A stretch of 64,000 nt of DNA from Cricetomys ansorgei (GCA_026225945.1 JAMJFZ010001816.1:1198001-1262000); one strand, 5' to 3'; shown: positions 37,723 through 49,493, counted from the first letter of the stretch. Program-made: numbers and translations. Notes: generated from the sequence alone by a model not told the origin.

Positions 37723-38129
37723 AATATGTGTTATCTTCCCAGAAATCCTGAAATGTGTTTTCAAATTCCTGTATCTAATTGGCAATGCTACACATTTGCT
37801 CATAACACTGTATTCAGCAACTGTGTCAAAATTCATAAAACTATTTGCCTTATTTTCAGCTTTCCATGATTTCAGATTCATTTAGAATGATTACCATTTA
37901 GAACATTGTATTACTGAGTTAGTTTTTCACCTTGAAATCTTACGTTTTACTCATTTAAGTGAATGGATAAGTCTACTCAAAGTTCTAATTCTATAAGCTA
38001 GGGTTCTTTGTGCTTGAAATTTTGTTTTGATACCATAAATGACAGAAAAACATGTCACACTTGAAAAGTCTTTCATATTTGTTTTCAATGTAACTTACTT
38101 GTGAAATGTAAATGATTTCATAACAGCCA
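37723..38129. other. Unique AT-rich DNA, no gene seen
   Basis: Nothing recognisable. Confidence 0.4.
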
Positions 38130-38455
38130 GAATCTATATGCTGTGTGTATATATGTGTGTGCTATATGTGTATATGTTCATAAGGATATATACGTATATA
38201 GGTGTGAATGATATATATGTGTACACATGCATATTGAGACCAGAAGTTGATGTAAGATATGTTCCTCTCATTTGCTATCTACCTTATTGTTTGAGACAGT
38301 GTTTATCACTGAATCTGGAGATCACCTATTTGTCTAGATTGTCTGCTAAGCAAGCTCTAAAGATCCTGCTGATCCCAATTCCACTGCATTGAGAATACTG
38401 GTACTCACCACATCCCAGATCTTAGGGCCAGCTCACCTAGAACCAGCAAATTATC
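38130..38455 (-). repeat. B4/RSINE1-type SINE
   Basis: A TG/TA-rich start (38133-38230), then gagaccagaagttgatgtaa, accttattgtttgagacagt, cactgaatctggagatcacc and gtctagattgtctgctaagc. Same order as the 10.4 kb copy; the terminal head is poorly preserved. Confidence 0.75.
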
Positions 38456-38836
38456 TCATTATTTCATTAGCCTAAAATCAATGTAGGAATTCCTGAAAAT
38501 AGTAGTAATTCAATCTGTGGACCCTTATGAAACTCAGTCTTAATGATTTGAATTATGTTATCTTTTTAAAAACAAATCTGTGAATAAATGTTCTTTATGT
38601 ACTATACAATGCTACCTTGTTAATCATGAGTTTGAGGTAGCAATTGCATTGCCTTCTATTAATCTTAAAGTCCCTCTCAGCAATGACACCTGATATTGTG
38701 ATAATGAACAAAGAAAATCTCTTTAATATATTTTATTGCTTCCTATAATTTCTTGTTATAATAGTGTCTTTGATAATATTAAAAAAGTCATTTCTTTAAT
38801 AACAGGATATCAATACCTCTAATAAAATTGGCAAGT

Positions 38837-39172
38837 TGAGAATTAGGGAGAGAGTTCATTTGATAATGGCTTGCCTTGTAAGCATGATGACCAGAGTTCA
38901 AATCCAAGAACCCACACTGAAATACTGAGCATGGTGGAGAACACTTTCAGTGCCAGTGTTGGGGAGGAAGAGGCAGGGGCACCTCTGCAACTTGTTGGCC
39001 AGCCAGCTTAGTCTATGTAGTTACTTCACCCACCAATGAGCTACTGTGAGCTGCTGTGAGATACAATGAGATACTGTGTTTCAAACAAACATGGTGGGTG
39101 GTACCTGAAAAATGGCACTCTCAAGGTTTTCTCCTGGCCTCCACATGCATGCATTTGCCCCTCCCCTCAATG
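38837..39172 (+). repeat. B4/RSINE1-type SINE, near full length
   Basis: Head ggcttgccttgtaagcatga and ccagagttcaaatccaagaa, B1-like middle gtgttggggaggaagaggca, then ttgttggccagccagcttag, and the end tcctggcctccacatgcatg. Opposite orientation to the copy 400 bases upstream, so the two form a loose inverted pair. Confidence 0.8.
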
Positions 39173-39729
39173 GAAATGGTTAGCTGAGCCATATTTACAG
39201 GACACTGCTATCATTGTCACAAAGCATGGAATTTAAAATAATCATCTCTATGTTTCAAACATCTTTCAATAGATTTTACAGCTTCTGCAATTTCTCTGGC
39301 TATAACTCAGGAGACACAGAGATTTTAGGAATCCCCCCCTTCCCCCGCCCCATCCAATATACACAAACGGCAACCTTTCAGCACATACTATGTATGCCTT
39401 GCTTTCTATGCTCGGCTAAATTAATTAACCATAAGAAAGTGGTTTTGCTAGTTTTCCTATTAAATATGTGACAATATATCTGCCTTTAAATTTTCAAAAA
39501 TGTGTTGAGAACACACTTTAAAAATTCTACTGTTTTGACTTTATGACACAATCTTGATGCAACCAGATTTGGCAGCATGTTTTTGTTTATGATGCCTGTT
39601 AAAATTATGGTCTTTGCAAACGTGTACAAATTATCAACAAATTAAGCACTGTGCCTTAAAACTTACCTCAACAAAAAAAGTCTTCAGATACCTACTTTTT
39701 GTTTAACAATCTTCCTTAATCCATAACTT
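39173..39729. other. Unique AT-rich DNA, no gene seen
   Basis: Contains a C-run with CpG at 39333-39350. No repeat or exon recognised. Confidence 0.4.
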
Positions 39730-39904
39730 AGAAAAATATTTATTTATCTATTTATCTATCTATCTATTTATTTATTTGTTTGTTTGTTTGTTTATTTATT
39801 TATTTATTTCATGCATATGGGCATTTTGTCTGGATATATGTCTGTGTATCATATGTCTGCTTCGTGCCTATTGTCTGGGGATGCTAGGAGAAGAAGTTGG
39901 ATAT
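39730..39904 (-). repeat. B3/B2 SINE, 3' half (split by an LTR)
   Basis: The TTTA/TATC/TTTG tail (39730-39810) is the reverse complement of the A-rich SINE end. The B3 body follows up to agaagttggat. The 5' half resumes at 40766, so a single SINE was interrupted. Confidence 0.8.
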
Positions 39905-40765
39905 GTTTGGACTTGTTCAATTGAGCAAGTTTAGAGATTAACTCAAGCTTAGTTTGAACCCTAAGACTCTGAATCTCAGAATTGATTTGTTTAATTATTC
40001 TTTCTCATAGATTCATGGCAAAAGGCAGTTTATTCTTTGAAAATTCAATCCCCAGTTCTAGAGGATTTCAGCCTCCATACAATCTAATCTTAAACAAAGA
40101 CCTTGAAGGCTTCAGCCAGCCTTCATACAGTCTAATCTGCAAACCTAAACCTATAATGCTTCAGCCTCTGAGTCCTACTGCTGATTGAACTGTCTCTGAT
40201 TAGAGGTCTTATGAATCCCAAACTACAAATCAAAACCTGCTGCTTCTGACATTCTGCTTTCTCTCTTAGCTTATTCTGGACTGTCTCTGCTCTTTTCAGC
40301 TTCTTCTGAACTGGACTGTCTGTGAGCTAACTGCTCACAAACTGCCTGACTAAACTAACTCTCTACTCCTTTTCTTGTCTGCTTTTACCTTTGCTTCTAC
40401 CTTGCTTCTCTCTCTGAGCTCTACTGTCTGCTTTCAACTTACTTTCTACACTAGCTTCTACTCTCTGAGCTCTCTTTGCTTCTTGTCTTCTTCAATCTTT
40501 TTCTGAGTTCTGCTTCCTATCTCTACTTTCATACTCTGTTTATCCTCCCTGGGATTAAAGGCATGTGCCATCTCTATCTTCTGAAATGGGTTTAAAGGTG
40601 TGTGCTACCTTGGGATTAAAGGCCTGTATTAACATACTTTCTAACCTTGAGCAGCCATTCTGCTCAATCAGAGATCAATTGTCTATCACATAGATAGGTC
40701 TTTCAATATAATCCTTTGTTAGAGCAGTCATGCAGCTGGATTAAAAGATTAAATGTTCCTCTACA
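39905..40765 (-). mobile_element. LTR copy 2, inserted into a B3 SINE
   Basis: LTR homology runs from about 39977 to the ttcctctaca end at 40765. Blocks shared with copy 1 are ttcagcctccatacaatcta, ctaactctctactc, a C/T-rich middle, and B1-like motifs gggattaaaggcatgtgcc and gggattaaaggcctg. The AATAAA signal (sense) is at 40029-40034. The first 70-odd bases (39905-39976) belong neither to the B3 nor to the LTR as seen in copies 1 and 3. They may be extra LTR or a third insertion. No clear target duplication. Confidence 0.7.
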
Positions 40766-40877
40766 GGGACTGGTGTTATAGACAGTTCTGTGCCTCCATA
40801 TGGGGGTTGGGAATGGAACCCAAGTACCCTGGAAGAGCAGCCAGTGCTCTTAATTGCTGAGCTATTTCTCCAATTCC
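40766..40877 (-). repeat. B3/B2 SINE, 5' half (split by an LTR)
   Basis: Continues the B3 reverse complement: gggactggtgttatagacag, ggaatggaacccaagtaccc, tggaagagcagccagtgctc and gctgagctatttctcc, which is the tRNA-like head. Confidence 0.85.
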
Positions 40878-41363
40878 TTCATTAACTTATTTTGAGGAGA
40901 GGTGTTTTCTGCTTTTTGTTTTTCAATTTGTTTTATTTCTAATTAAATTATATTACATCACTTTCTACCCCACCTCCCTTCAAATCTTCCAATGGTTCTC
41001 TACTCTCTTTCTATTTTATGGCCTATTTTTAAAAAGTATTATTGTTACAATAGAAGTAAATATATAAATACATAAATATATATGTATAAATATAAATGTA
41101 AATATATAATAATAAATACATTATTATGTATAAATGTAGATATATAAATATACAAATACTGCTGATCTTGCTTAGTGCTTGTATGTATATAATTTTAAGC
41201 CTGATCATTTGATACTGGATAACCAATTAAGGACTGTATTCCTTTGGAAGACTAATTCTCCCTCTTTCAGTAGTCACTAATTACAGATTGTTTTATATCT
41301 TGGGTTGGAGTCTCATGCCTTCTCTTTTCTTTTGAGCTATTGTAAAAGCCATCTTAGAGTTAA
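40878..41363. other. AT-rich DNA with TA-rich tract, no gene seen
   Basis: Interrupted AT/AAT repeats at 41058-41155. No exon recognised. Confidence 0.45.

Positions 41364-41416
<53 letters not shown>
41364..41416. repeat. (AAT)n microsatellite
   Basis: About 17 uninterrupted AAT/ATA units. Confidence 0.97.
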
Positions 41417-41417
<1 letters not shown>

Positions 41418-41467
41418 GCACTGTATTCATTTAGTTATTCATTTATTCCTTTGTTTGTTTATATATT

Positions 41468-41634
41468 TTGGTTTTTCAAGATAGATTTCTCTGTGTAGCT
41501 CTAGCTGTTCTGGAACTCACTTTGTGGATCAGTTGGGCTCAAACTGAGAAATTTACCTGCCTGTCTTTGCCTCTGGAGCAGCACTCCAGATTATTACTCT
41601 TATATTGAAGACACATGCCATTACCACCACCTGA
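41468..41634 (-). repeat. B1 SINE
   Basis: Reads ggtttttcaagatagatttc, ctgtgtagctctagctgttc, tggaactcactttgtggatc, and on to gccattaccaccacctgat, the reverse complement of a full B1 monomer. Confidence 0.9.
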
Positions 41635-41767
41635 TTGTATTTATTTATAATGGAAATTAATTGATAGGAATATAGGTAATATGCTTTAAGTAGTGTTTAA
41701 CAAATAATCTGCAAAAAAAATTGCTGTTTGTTCATTTTTTTTTGTTTTTTAGGTTTTTTTTTTTTTT
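41635..41767. repeat. T-rich spacer between B1 and L1
   Basis: Ends in a run of T with G breaks (41735-41768). Confidence 0.5.
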
Positions 41768-41956
41768 GTATTGAAGAATGGGACACCATCCTATGGATTA
41801 AGAGCGGATGGTAACCTTGGGAACCCTTTTCTGAGGGGAAGCAGGTGGAGTGGTATATCATGGGGAAAGAGTGGAAGGAGGAACTGAAAGGAGGGAATGG
41901 AGAGGAGGCTGGGTTCAAGATGTACGAGATAAGAAAAAAAATAAATTTAAAAAAAG
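41768..41956 (+). mobile_element. LINE-1 extreme 3' end, plus strand
   Basis: The purine-rich segment cctgaggggaagcaggtgg, gaaggaggaactgaaaggag, gagatgtacgagataag ends in A-rich sequence. It matches the reverse complement of the 21.2-21.4 kb L1 terminus (agataagaaaaac end). Confidence 0.65.
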
Positions 41957-42004
41957 AATGGCTGTATTATTTCATAGATATTTTGTATTATAACTACATT
42001 ATAT

Positions 42005-42048
42005 GGGCTGGAGAAATGGGTCTCTGATAAAAACCACTTTTACCTCTT
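42005..42048 (+). repeat. B3/B2 SINE, 5' piece (split by B1)
   Basis: Reads gggctggagaaatgggtctc, the tRNA-like head. It stops at cttttacctctt, the left copy of the target duplication made by the B1 insertion. Confidence 0.8.
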
Positions 42049-42228
42049 AACTGGGCAGTAGTGGTGTGTGCCTTTAGTACCAGTACTCAGGAGGCAGAGG
42101 CAAGCAGATTTCTGAGAATTCAAGGCCAACCTAGACTACAGAGCAAACTCTAGGAAAGCCAGAGCTACACAGAGTAACTTCTGTAGAAAAACAAACTAAC
42201 TAACTAAAACAAAAACAATAACAAAATT
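42049..42228 (+). repeat. B1 SINE nested in a B3/B2 SINE
   Basis: Full monomer from actgggcagtagtggtgtgt through caggaggcagaggcaagcag to ctacacagagtaacttctgt, with an A-rich tail containing CTAA repeats. It is flanked by cttttacctctt (42037-42048) and ctcttagctctt (42229-42240), 10 of 12 matching, a decayed target-site duplication. Confidence 0.92.
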
Positions 42229-42415
42229 CTCTTAGCTCTTACAGAGGACATGGGCTTAGTTCTGAGCATCCATATGACCATTCAGTATTGCTTATAACTC
42301 CTCGAGATCCAGGGTTCCCAGAGACTCTTTGACTCTCACAGGTTCATGAATGTATATAGTGCAAATGTATATGTTCATGTACACAAACATATACATGTAA
42401 CAAAACAAATCTTTA
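42229..42415 (+). repeat. B3/B2 SINE, 3' piece (split by B1)
   Basis: Resumes with agctcttacagaggacatgg, gcttagttctgagcatccat, gcttataactcctcgagatc, and ends with an A-rich ataca-type tail and aatctttaaa. Confidence 0.85.
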
Positions 42416-44536
42416 AACATCATTATCCTTGAGTAGACTTTTAAAATAAAATTCATATTTGGATAAAAAATGCTTTAAATAAGATTTTTGAAATGTAGTC
42501 TCAACAAGAATTGGATATGTAGCTGTACATTATGCTTATGTCACTTCATGTAATTTATTTATTATTAAAATCAGTCCATCATTTGATACAGTTTGTCAAG
42601 ATTGCCTATAAATATTCATTTGTTCTTCTCTCTCTAAAGGCCATTTAAAAGAATAATAATAAAACTTCAGTCTCTTTTCTCATATCCTGCCCTTAATACA
42701 AACACTTTATCTTTTTTTCTAGTCCAGTGTACATTAACACATCAATAGAATAGTTTGGTTTATTTTCCATCGTAATATGATTAATGGAACTCTGTTTATA
42801 TATTTTTCTATTGCTGTTTCTAACTCTTCTGCTTGCCAATTGTGCTCTGTTTGAAGTCAACATATCCTCCATCTGCCCTAATGTTTAATATTCATGTCCC
42901 AGCTGCACTAATTCTATTAATTGCATCGTTTTTAGTGAACTTCATTACTTGGAGTTATGCTAAGTTTAAAAAAAATTTGAATTGCTTATGAAAAAGTCAT
43001 TCTAGTTTCAACATTTCTAGAGTTAATTTTAAAAAGAAAACATTTTCACTTTTAGTTCTCTTTGAGTTATAGTACTTAAATTAATCCAACAAAGCATTTG
43101 ATCCAATCAGTATGCAAGAAATTGGACTACTTTTTTAAAAGACTCACCAGCTTTAGAAATAGTACATTAATAGCCATTTTGAAGTGGGAGAAATGGACTC
43201 TGACAAAAGCACGGAGCAGAATGTTTAGATAAGAACTTCACTCTACAATCTGTCTCTTATTCTATCTAATAGCAATGGACAGTTAATAAATCCCCTGACT
43301 TCCAATTTCCTAGTTAGCAAATTTCAAAAAAGAATTCACATACAATTAATTATTATGTTAAGTGTAAATATGTCAATTCGCAACTCGATAATAGTATTGT
43401 GTCACTATCTAGTTAGTACATAACTATCTAGTTGATACACAATTGGCATCTTCTGATAAGAACATATTTACACTTTTTCCATCTATGTGTACTGCTCTCT
43501 CCCTCACAACGTCCTTCACAAGAGGCTTCGTTTATAGCTAGAGACAATCTTACAATCATATAGTCTCAGATCATAGTGAATCGTATGCAAAATGCTTTGA
43601 CTAAAATCCACAGCACATAGGATTTTCCTTCATTAACAAATGAGTCATTTTCTCTAACCCAGAGCTCTGGGATTTGAAGTCCAACACTGGCTTGAATTTG
43701 GAATCTGTCAATTTTTTTGACCACATTGATCTGCAGATGGGGATTTGCTTTGATTACCTAAAGGTGCTTCTGAAAATGGTCCAGGGTAACAACTTCAAGT
43801 ATAAAACTGCTTCCTCTAACTTATGAACCATTTTAACAGATCATGATTTTTGAAAGGTACTAGATTAAAAGAAAGATGATTGGTGAATAACAATTAGAAA
43901 ATATACAAAGAAAAGAATAAGAAACCAGGAATATGAATAAATTTCACTTAAATTCCATTAAATTCACAATGTACATATAAATGTATGTATCCATCCTTTC
44001 ATTGCTGTATCACTCAGAAATGACTTACATTTGAAGGAGAAATAGTTTGATAGATTAAGCTTAAATCACATAAGCAACTTTGCATGCCAGGAAAGTGATT
44101 CATTTTCATGATGTAAGTAGCCACTTTCTTCTCCCAGGATTATATAGAAACAGATACAGCTTAGAATGGAGACCCATTGCTATCAAAAGTAGTCAAAATC
44201 TCAAATGCCCACAAATGTCATCTGAACTATAGTCTCTCCTAACAAAATTCAAATACAATTTTTCTAAGCAAAAATAGTGGCTAACTTTCACTTCTAATTA
44301 GCTTAGATTTAGAATCACCTAGAAGATATGCTTCTGCATGTATCTATCAAGGTATTTCTAGGGAGGTTTAAATAAGGTGAGAACCATTCTACATATGAGC
44401 AACAGCATCCTCTGAGCCAGGTTGCCAGACTTAATCAAAAGAGAAAATGAAAGAAGACTCTCTCTCTGGCGCACTGTGATCTCCTACCACCATTCCTTTC
44501 TTACCATGATGGACTTCTATGATAAATGTAGATATA
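42416..44536. other. Unique DNA, no gene seen
   Basis: No SINE or LINE recognised. The part 42600-42960 is repeat-free with ATTA cores (treated as a finding). An imperfect 20-base tandem pair, ctatctagtt, occurs at 43406-43435. At 43662-43715, gctctgggatttgaagtcca resembles a MIR core too weakly to call. Confidence 0.45.
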
Positions 44537-45217
44537 TGAGTTGATTTATTTAATTATTTTCCTTGTGGGTTCATGACAGAGGACAGTTTATTGTTTGCTG
44601 ATTCAGTCCCTGGTCCTAGAAGGTATCACCCTGCACACAATCGAATTGAATCTTAAGCCTAGACCTGGAAGGCTTTTGTGTCCAGACAATCTAATCTGTG
44701 AACCTAAAATGTTTCAGCCTCCAAGACTGACTTCTGACTGAGCTCACTCTGACCAGTTGTTTTCTGAAATCTGAACTGTAAGTCATAAACAATCTGCTTC
44801 TGACTCTCTGCTTTCTCTCTTAGCTTATTCTGGACTGGTTCTGCTCTGAACTGAACTGTCTGTGAGCTGACTGCACTCCAAATGCCTGAATGAACTAACT
44901 CAATTCTTCTGTTTGAGATCTACCTCTAGTCTGCTTCTTGTCTGCTTCCAGCTAGCTTCTGTCTGAGCTCTGCTTCCTCACTCTGCTTCTACCTTGCTTC
45001 CTTCTCTGAATTCTGAACTCTGCCTCTACTCTCTGTTTCTCTCTTAGAGCTCTGCTTCTGCCTCCCAAGTGCTGGGATTAAAGGTGTGTACCAACCACCA
45101 CTGTCTTGGAGACAGGGATTAAAGTGTGTGCTATGTTGGGATTAAAGGAATGTACTGACATTCTTTCTACCCTAGAGCAGCCATGCTGCAAATTAAAAGA
45201 TTAAATCTTCCTCTACA
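44537..45217 (-). mobile_element. LTR copy 3 (solo or truncated)
   Basis: The best-preserved ends: plus-strand TGAGTTGATTT at the left and ttcctctaca at the right. The AATAAA signal (sense) is at 44587-44592. Shared blocks: cttagcttattctggactgg and tgtgagctgactgcactcca. Three copies of a gggattaaag motif lie at 45077-45150, the first preceded by gcctcccaagtgctg, which is B1 sequence. No polypurine tract lies outside the right end, so it stands alone. Flanks are AT-rich (gatata / ttatat) and do not give an unambiguous duplication. Confidence 0.75.
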
Positions 45218-45823
45218 TTATATAAGCCTCCCTCCCATAAAAATTCCTTCCACAAATTGCCTTTTCTCAGGTATTTTTTTCACACCAACAACTAACAGAT
45301 ATTAATACAGACAATGCCACTGCCCTGCATAGTGGGGCTGTTGCCACAGACAGCATGACTTTATGGTTTATAGGCTTTGGGACTGGTGTGCAGGATCTGC
45401 GTGCAAGAATCCGGAGATATGATCTAGTTAACTAATGTGTTGGTGTGGACTAGATAAAATAGGGTGGACTAGATATAACATTGCTATCCACAGTGTTTAA
45501 TAGGCCACTGTTGAAAATGCAGTCAGCTTGCCTAAAGAAAAGCATTGAGTAGACATCTGGATCATGTGCACTCCATGAAAATGTATTTTGAGTTTAAGTG
45601 GCTTTTAAAATTATTATTTTACAAGAGATCACAATTAAAGCATTCTCTTGAGTCTAAGAGAAGACTTTCAACTTTTGACATTATTGGGATGTTGAGATGT
45701 TGGGTAGTCTCAGAGATGGAATAAATGCATTTTCATTATGAAATGAACAAAAGACATCCTAAAAGTCAGGAGTGTATGTTACGATTTAAAGCATGGATGT
45801 TATATAATTTACAAAGAATGGAC
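45218..45823. other. Unique DNA, no gene seen
   Basis: Nothing recognisable. Confidence 0.4.
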
Positions 45824-46185
45824 TTGTGGCAGTTAATTTTCACTATCAACTTGGGTAGATTTTGAGTCACTTAAGGGAAATATCTCTGGGGATGTCTGTG
45901 AGAATATTGCAAGAGAGATTTAACTAAGGAGAAAAGACCCCCTGGGAATGTGAATAGCATCATCCCAGGGGCTCATGGCCTGAGCTGAATAAAAAGGAAA
46001 GAAAGGAGAGAGCAAGGTGAATGCCAGCATTCATCTCCCTCTGTTTATTGGTTGCATATGTAATGTGACCCATCACCTTAGCCTCCAACTACTATGCTTT
46101 TTGTGCCATGACCACTATATTCTTTCAAACTGTTAGTCAAGATAAAACTGTATTTGCTTAAGTTGCTTTTATCAGATATTTTCCA
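45824..46185 (+). mobile_element. Interspersed repeat related to the 17.5 kb URR1-like copy
   Basis: Begins with ttcactatcaacttgggtag, then gggatgtctgtgagaatatt, gagatttaactaaggagaaa, aatagcatcatcccagggg and cctgagctgaataaaaagg, and ends aagttgcttttatcagatat. The layout is that of a widespread mammalian/rodent medium-reiteration repeat. The URR1 name is tentative. Confidence 0.55.
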
Positions 46186-49104
46186 GGAGAATAGATAAAG
46201 TAACTGTAGAAGTTCTCAAACATTTTCTTAAAATCATGATCAATAAACAAACAAACAAATAGATTCAACAGTGTAAAACAGCTAAGTAAGAATTTATTTT
46301 GACAATACCACAGACAGGAGAGATATACAAACCAGCTCTAGAGCTGCATGTAGTATTGTTTATTCCCTTTTGAAGTACACACTAGATGTTCTTACCAACA
46401 CACAACTTCTGTTGACAGCCAAGTAATTAGAATTGCTTGTCACGTGAAACTGCCAGCTCATAGACTCCTACTAGAAATTAAAATGCTGCTTGATTATTAT
46501 CTGCCCATGCTGCTGACAATTAGCATTTTGCTCCAAACAATTCACATCCTGATTTCTGGTGCTTGATGTTAATTCTTCATATGAGAAACAGAACATGTTA
46601 GAATTCTCATGTCGTCTGCTTCCACTCTTTCATTGAATGGATAGACAAATTAAACTATGGCCAATGAAATGTCACATAACGTGCTTAGATAGTTTTCTTC
46701 TTAGTCAAAGGAGTGTCTGACAGGGAAAATGACTTTTTCCAACATTCTGTTTTGATATTGTAATCTGAAGCTATGCTAGTCAGCTTTTCTCTGGCTTTTA
46801 AGACACTTAAAAAAGAACATGAAGTTAATTCTAGAGAAATTAACTCAGACCTGTGGTGGCCTTGAAACTTCCTCTGTCTGTAATGCTTGTTATATGAGGA
46901 AACCTTTGAAAGTCATTTTAGACCTAGTTTTTGTTAGTTAGCATCCTGACTGATAAGTAATTTGGAAATGGGAAGTGGGTTGGTGCAATTAAGAGATCCT
47001 AAAATAAGGAACTGGCTGAGTGGGGGATGTAAAATCGAGAAACTTAACTAATCCAGGCTGCAAAAGTTGAGGAGCTTAATGAAGCAGTTACCTTCTGATT
47101 AGTTTCCTGATATAATACCAAATAGCCCTTGAACTTGCAGCAATATAGAAAATAATAGGAAAACTAAGAATGTTGGCATTTTCTGTTTGTTGCAGCTTTT
47201 TGTTTGGTCCCACAGAAGAGTTAAACCTTGTCTAGAGTAACCTGGTCTAAAGAATTAAAGAAGAAAGTGTAACCATTTAAAGGTACTTCCTAACTCTTAC
47301 TATCACACCCATTGTTCTAGTAGTCTGAACCTATTTACAAAACCAAAAACTAATTTTGCTATTCTCAATGTGGTTATGGTATTTCCCTAACTTGGGGGTT
47401 CAAAACAATAATATTTAAAACAATAGTGTTTTCCCAATACTTATTCATACTGGGAAAACTCAACTTGACCGCCTTCTAGGGATTCCTCTAAATATGTCCA
47501 TTTTGTTGAAGTAAAATGATAGCATTTTTTTCTCAGTTTAAAATGAGTTTCCTTGGGGTACAACTACCACTTGGACATTAAGCTGTGATGACTATCATCT
47601 AAAGGTCAGAGACACATACATTAAAAAAAATGATTTTAATAAAAGCATAACAATAGAAGCTTGTAATTTATTCTATTCTCAAATGCCATTCCTCTAAGAT
47701 TTTTGTACTCCAACTGATTACAGGTGTAAAGGTCATATATCTTTGGAAAGAGACTGGATTGTTGCACACCAAGGCCACTGTAGAAGACAGCAGTTCACAT
47801 CCTCTTTCAGTTAATTTGGGGCTATGTAATTGTCTTTTGCCAATGAGATGTAAGTAAATCTAATTTATATCTGCCCATACCTATTCATTCAAAGGTCTAC
47901 GCCTTCTTCTAGAGTCCTATCCATGTAGCTGAGCTCCATCCAGACTGCTGAGGTACATACACACTCTGAACAACAGGGTCCTTGAGTCCCTACTGCAGGA
48001 GAGTCACTGTGAGAGCCTGGAAATCAACCTTTACCTGTGCTAAAGTGGTGGGAGTGAAAAGGGACTTCTATTTTATTGAGCCACTAAAATGAAGAGTTTT
48101 TTGATAGTCATATGACATTTTTATTAATGCAATACTATGCAAAGGCTTTGATTGATTTTATAAACCCTTCCATTTAAGTGTAATCATTTTTCCCTTTATA
48201 TTACTAGGTTCACTTCTCCTATAGATGTTGGTGAATTTCATAATCTGTGAATTATTTCCTATCTTGCTTTATTTCCTAGTCTTGTTAAATTTGTTTTGAC
48301 TTTTCCTTTTGACACTTGAAGACAGATTGCATTCTCCCCTCACTGTGACAATTCAGTTATTAAAATAAAACTATATATTTTTGATAATTTCACTCAAGCA
48401 AAAAATTTTAAAACATGTTTGAATTGATGAAAGGGGTTTTTCTTGCTTTGAAGTCAACAAGTTAGTTATGAGCATCAGTTTATCTTTTCTTCAAAGCCCT
48501 TTGGCCTCTCTTGCTTCCAGGTATCTCTATCTAAAACATAAGAACATTCCTGCTCCCAACCCAGCTCCTCTTTCTCCCCTTTTCTCTGTTCCATTCTCTG
48601 CTACTCTTCTAAGGGTCTTTCAAATTTCCAACAAAATGTTCTATTTGCTAAACCTTTACTTCATTTGAGACTATTGATAATCCTCACAATAAAATATTTA
48701 TTAGAATGTTACCATTTAAAAATGTATTCACTTTATGAACATTCTATAATATCACTTAAAACACATTTCTATTTTCACCACAATTCAATATTCATTTTCA
48801 CATTTCCCCTTTCAGCTATGGAGATTCATCAATCTTTCTAAGGTGCATTTTTCAAGCCCATATTCCAGCGTCAAGCCAGAAATCAGTAGATAGGAAAACA
48901 GAGATACCTTTCACAGGAGGGACCCAGGCCTTGAGATTTATGGTAACTATGTAGCCATTCATGGTCATATTCACAGAATGAACATTCTGTTGCTGATGTT
49001 CCCAAAATGCATACTTAATCTTGTATTTTAAAGCTACCTAATTCTTTGGTCTAGCTTATTAAGACACAATTATGTACCTTTTTTGGGGGGTAGGGTGATA
49101 AGGG
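46186..49104. other. Unique DNA, no gene seen
   Basis: Almost 3 kb without a recognisable transposon. The block 46430-46590 is a conserved-element candidate (see findings). Open frames are short. Confidence 0.45.
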
Positions 49105-49246
49105 ATATTTTTTATGAGACAGACTCTATATAATCCAGGCTATCTAGGAGCTTGCTAAGGAGTCTAGGCTTTCTTCAAATCCGAAACCCTCCTGCTTTAA
49201 CTTCTTAAGTATTGAGATTTCAGGTATGTGCCATACATTTGGTCTC
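49105..49246 (-). repeat. Old B1-type SINE
   Basis: Reads tttatgagacagactctata, taatccaggctatctaggag, accctcctgctttaacttc and gatttcaggtatgtgccata, a diverged reverse complement of a B1 or proto-B1 monomer. A poly-T run lies just beyond its right end. Confidence 0.75.
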
Positions 49247-49252
49247 ACTGGC

Positions 49253-49270
49253 TTTTTTTTTTTTTTTTTC
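49253..49270. repeat. Poly-T run
   Basis: Eighteen T bases after the B1. Confidence 0.9.
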
Positions 49271-49493
49271 TGAAATAGCTGGTGTTTGAGTCCCAATTGA
49301 CTCAATAGACCACAGAGCATTACAGAATACTTTGGAACTACACAAAGATTAAGAGCTATGTCTATTAGATATAAAATAAAATGGGAAATATTTAAATTAT
49401 AGGTAAACCAAAAGAATAAAATTGTTTTTGAGTTTGATAGGGAAAAAAACGAATATTGAAATAACATAAGCCTAAGTCTTAGAATGGTTGTTG

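Noticed and set aside
43662..43715. MIR-like core (gctctgggatttgaagtcca)
   Set aside because: Too short and too diverged to tell from chance without an alignment.
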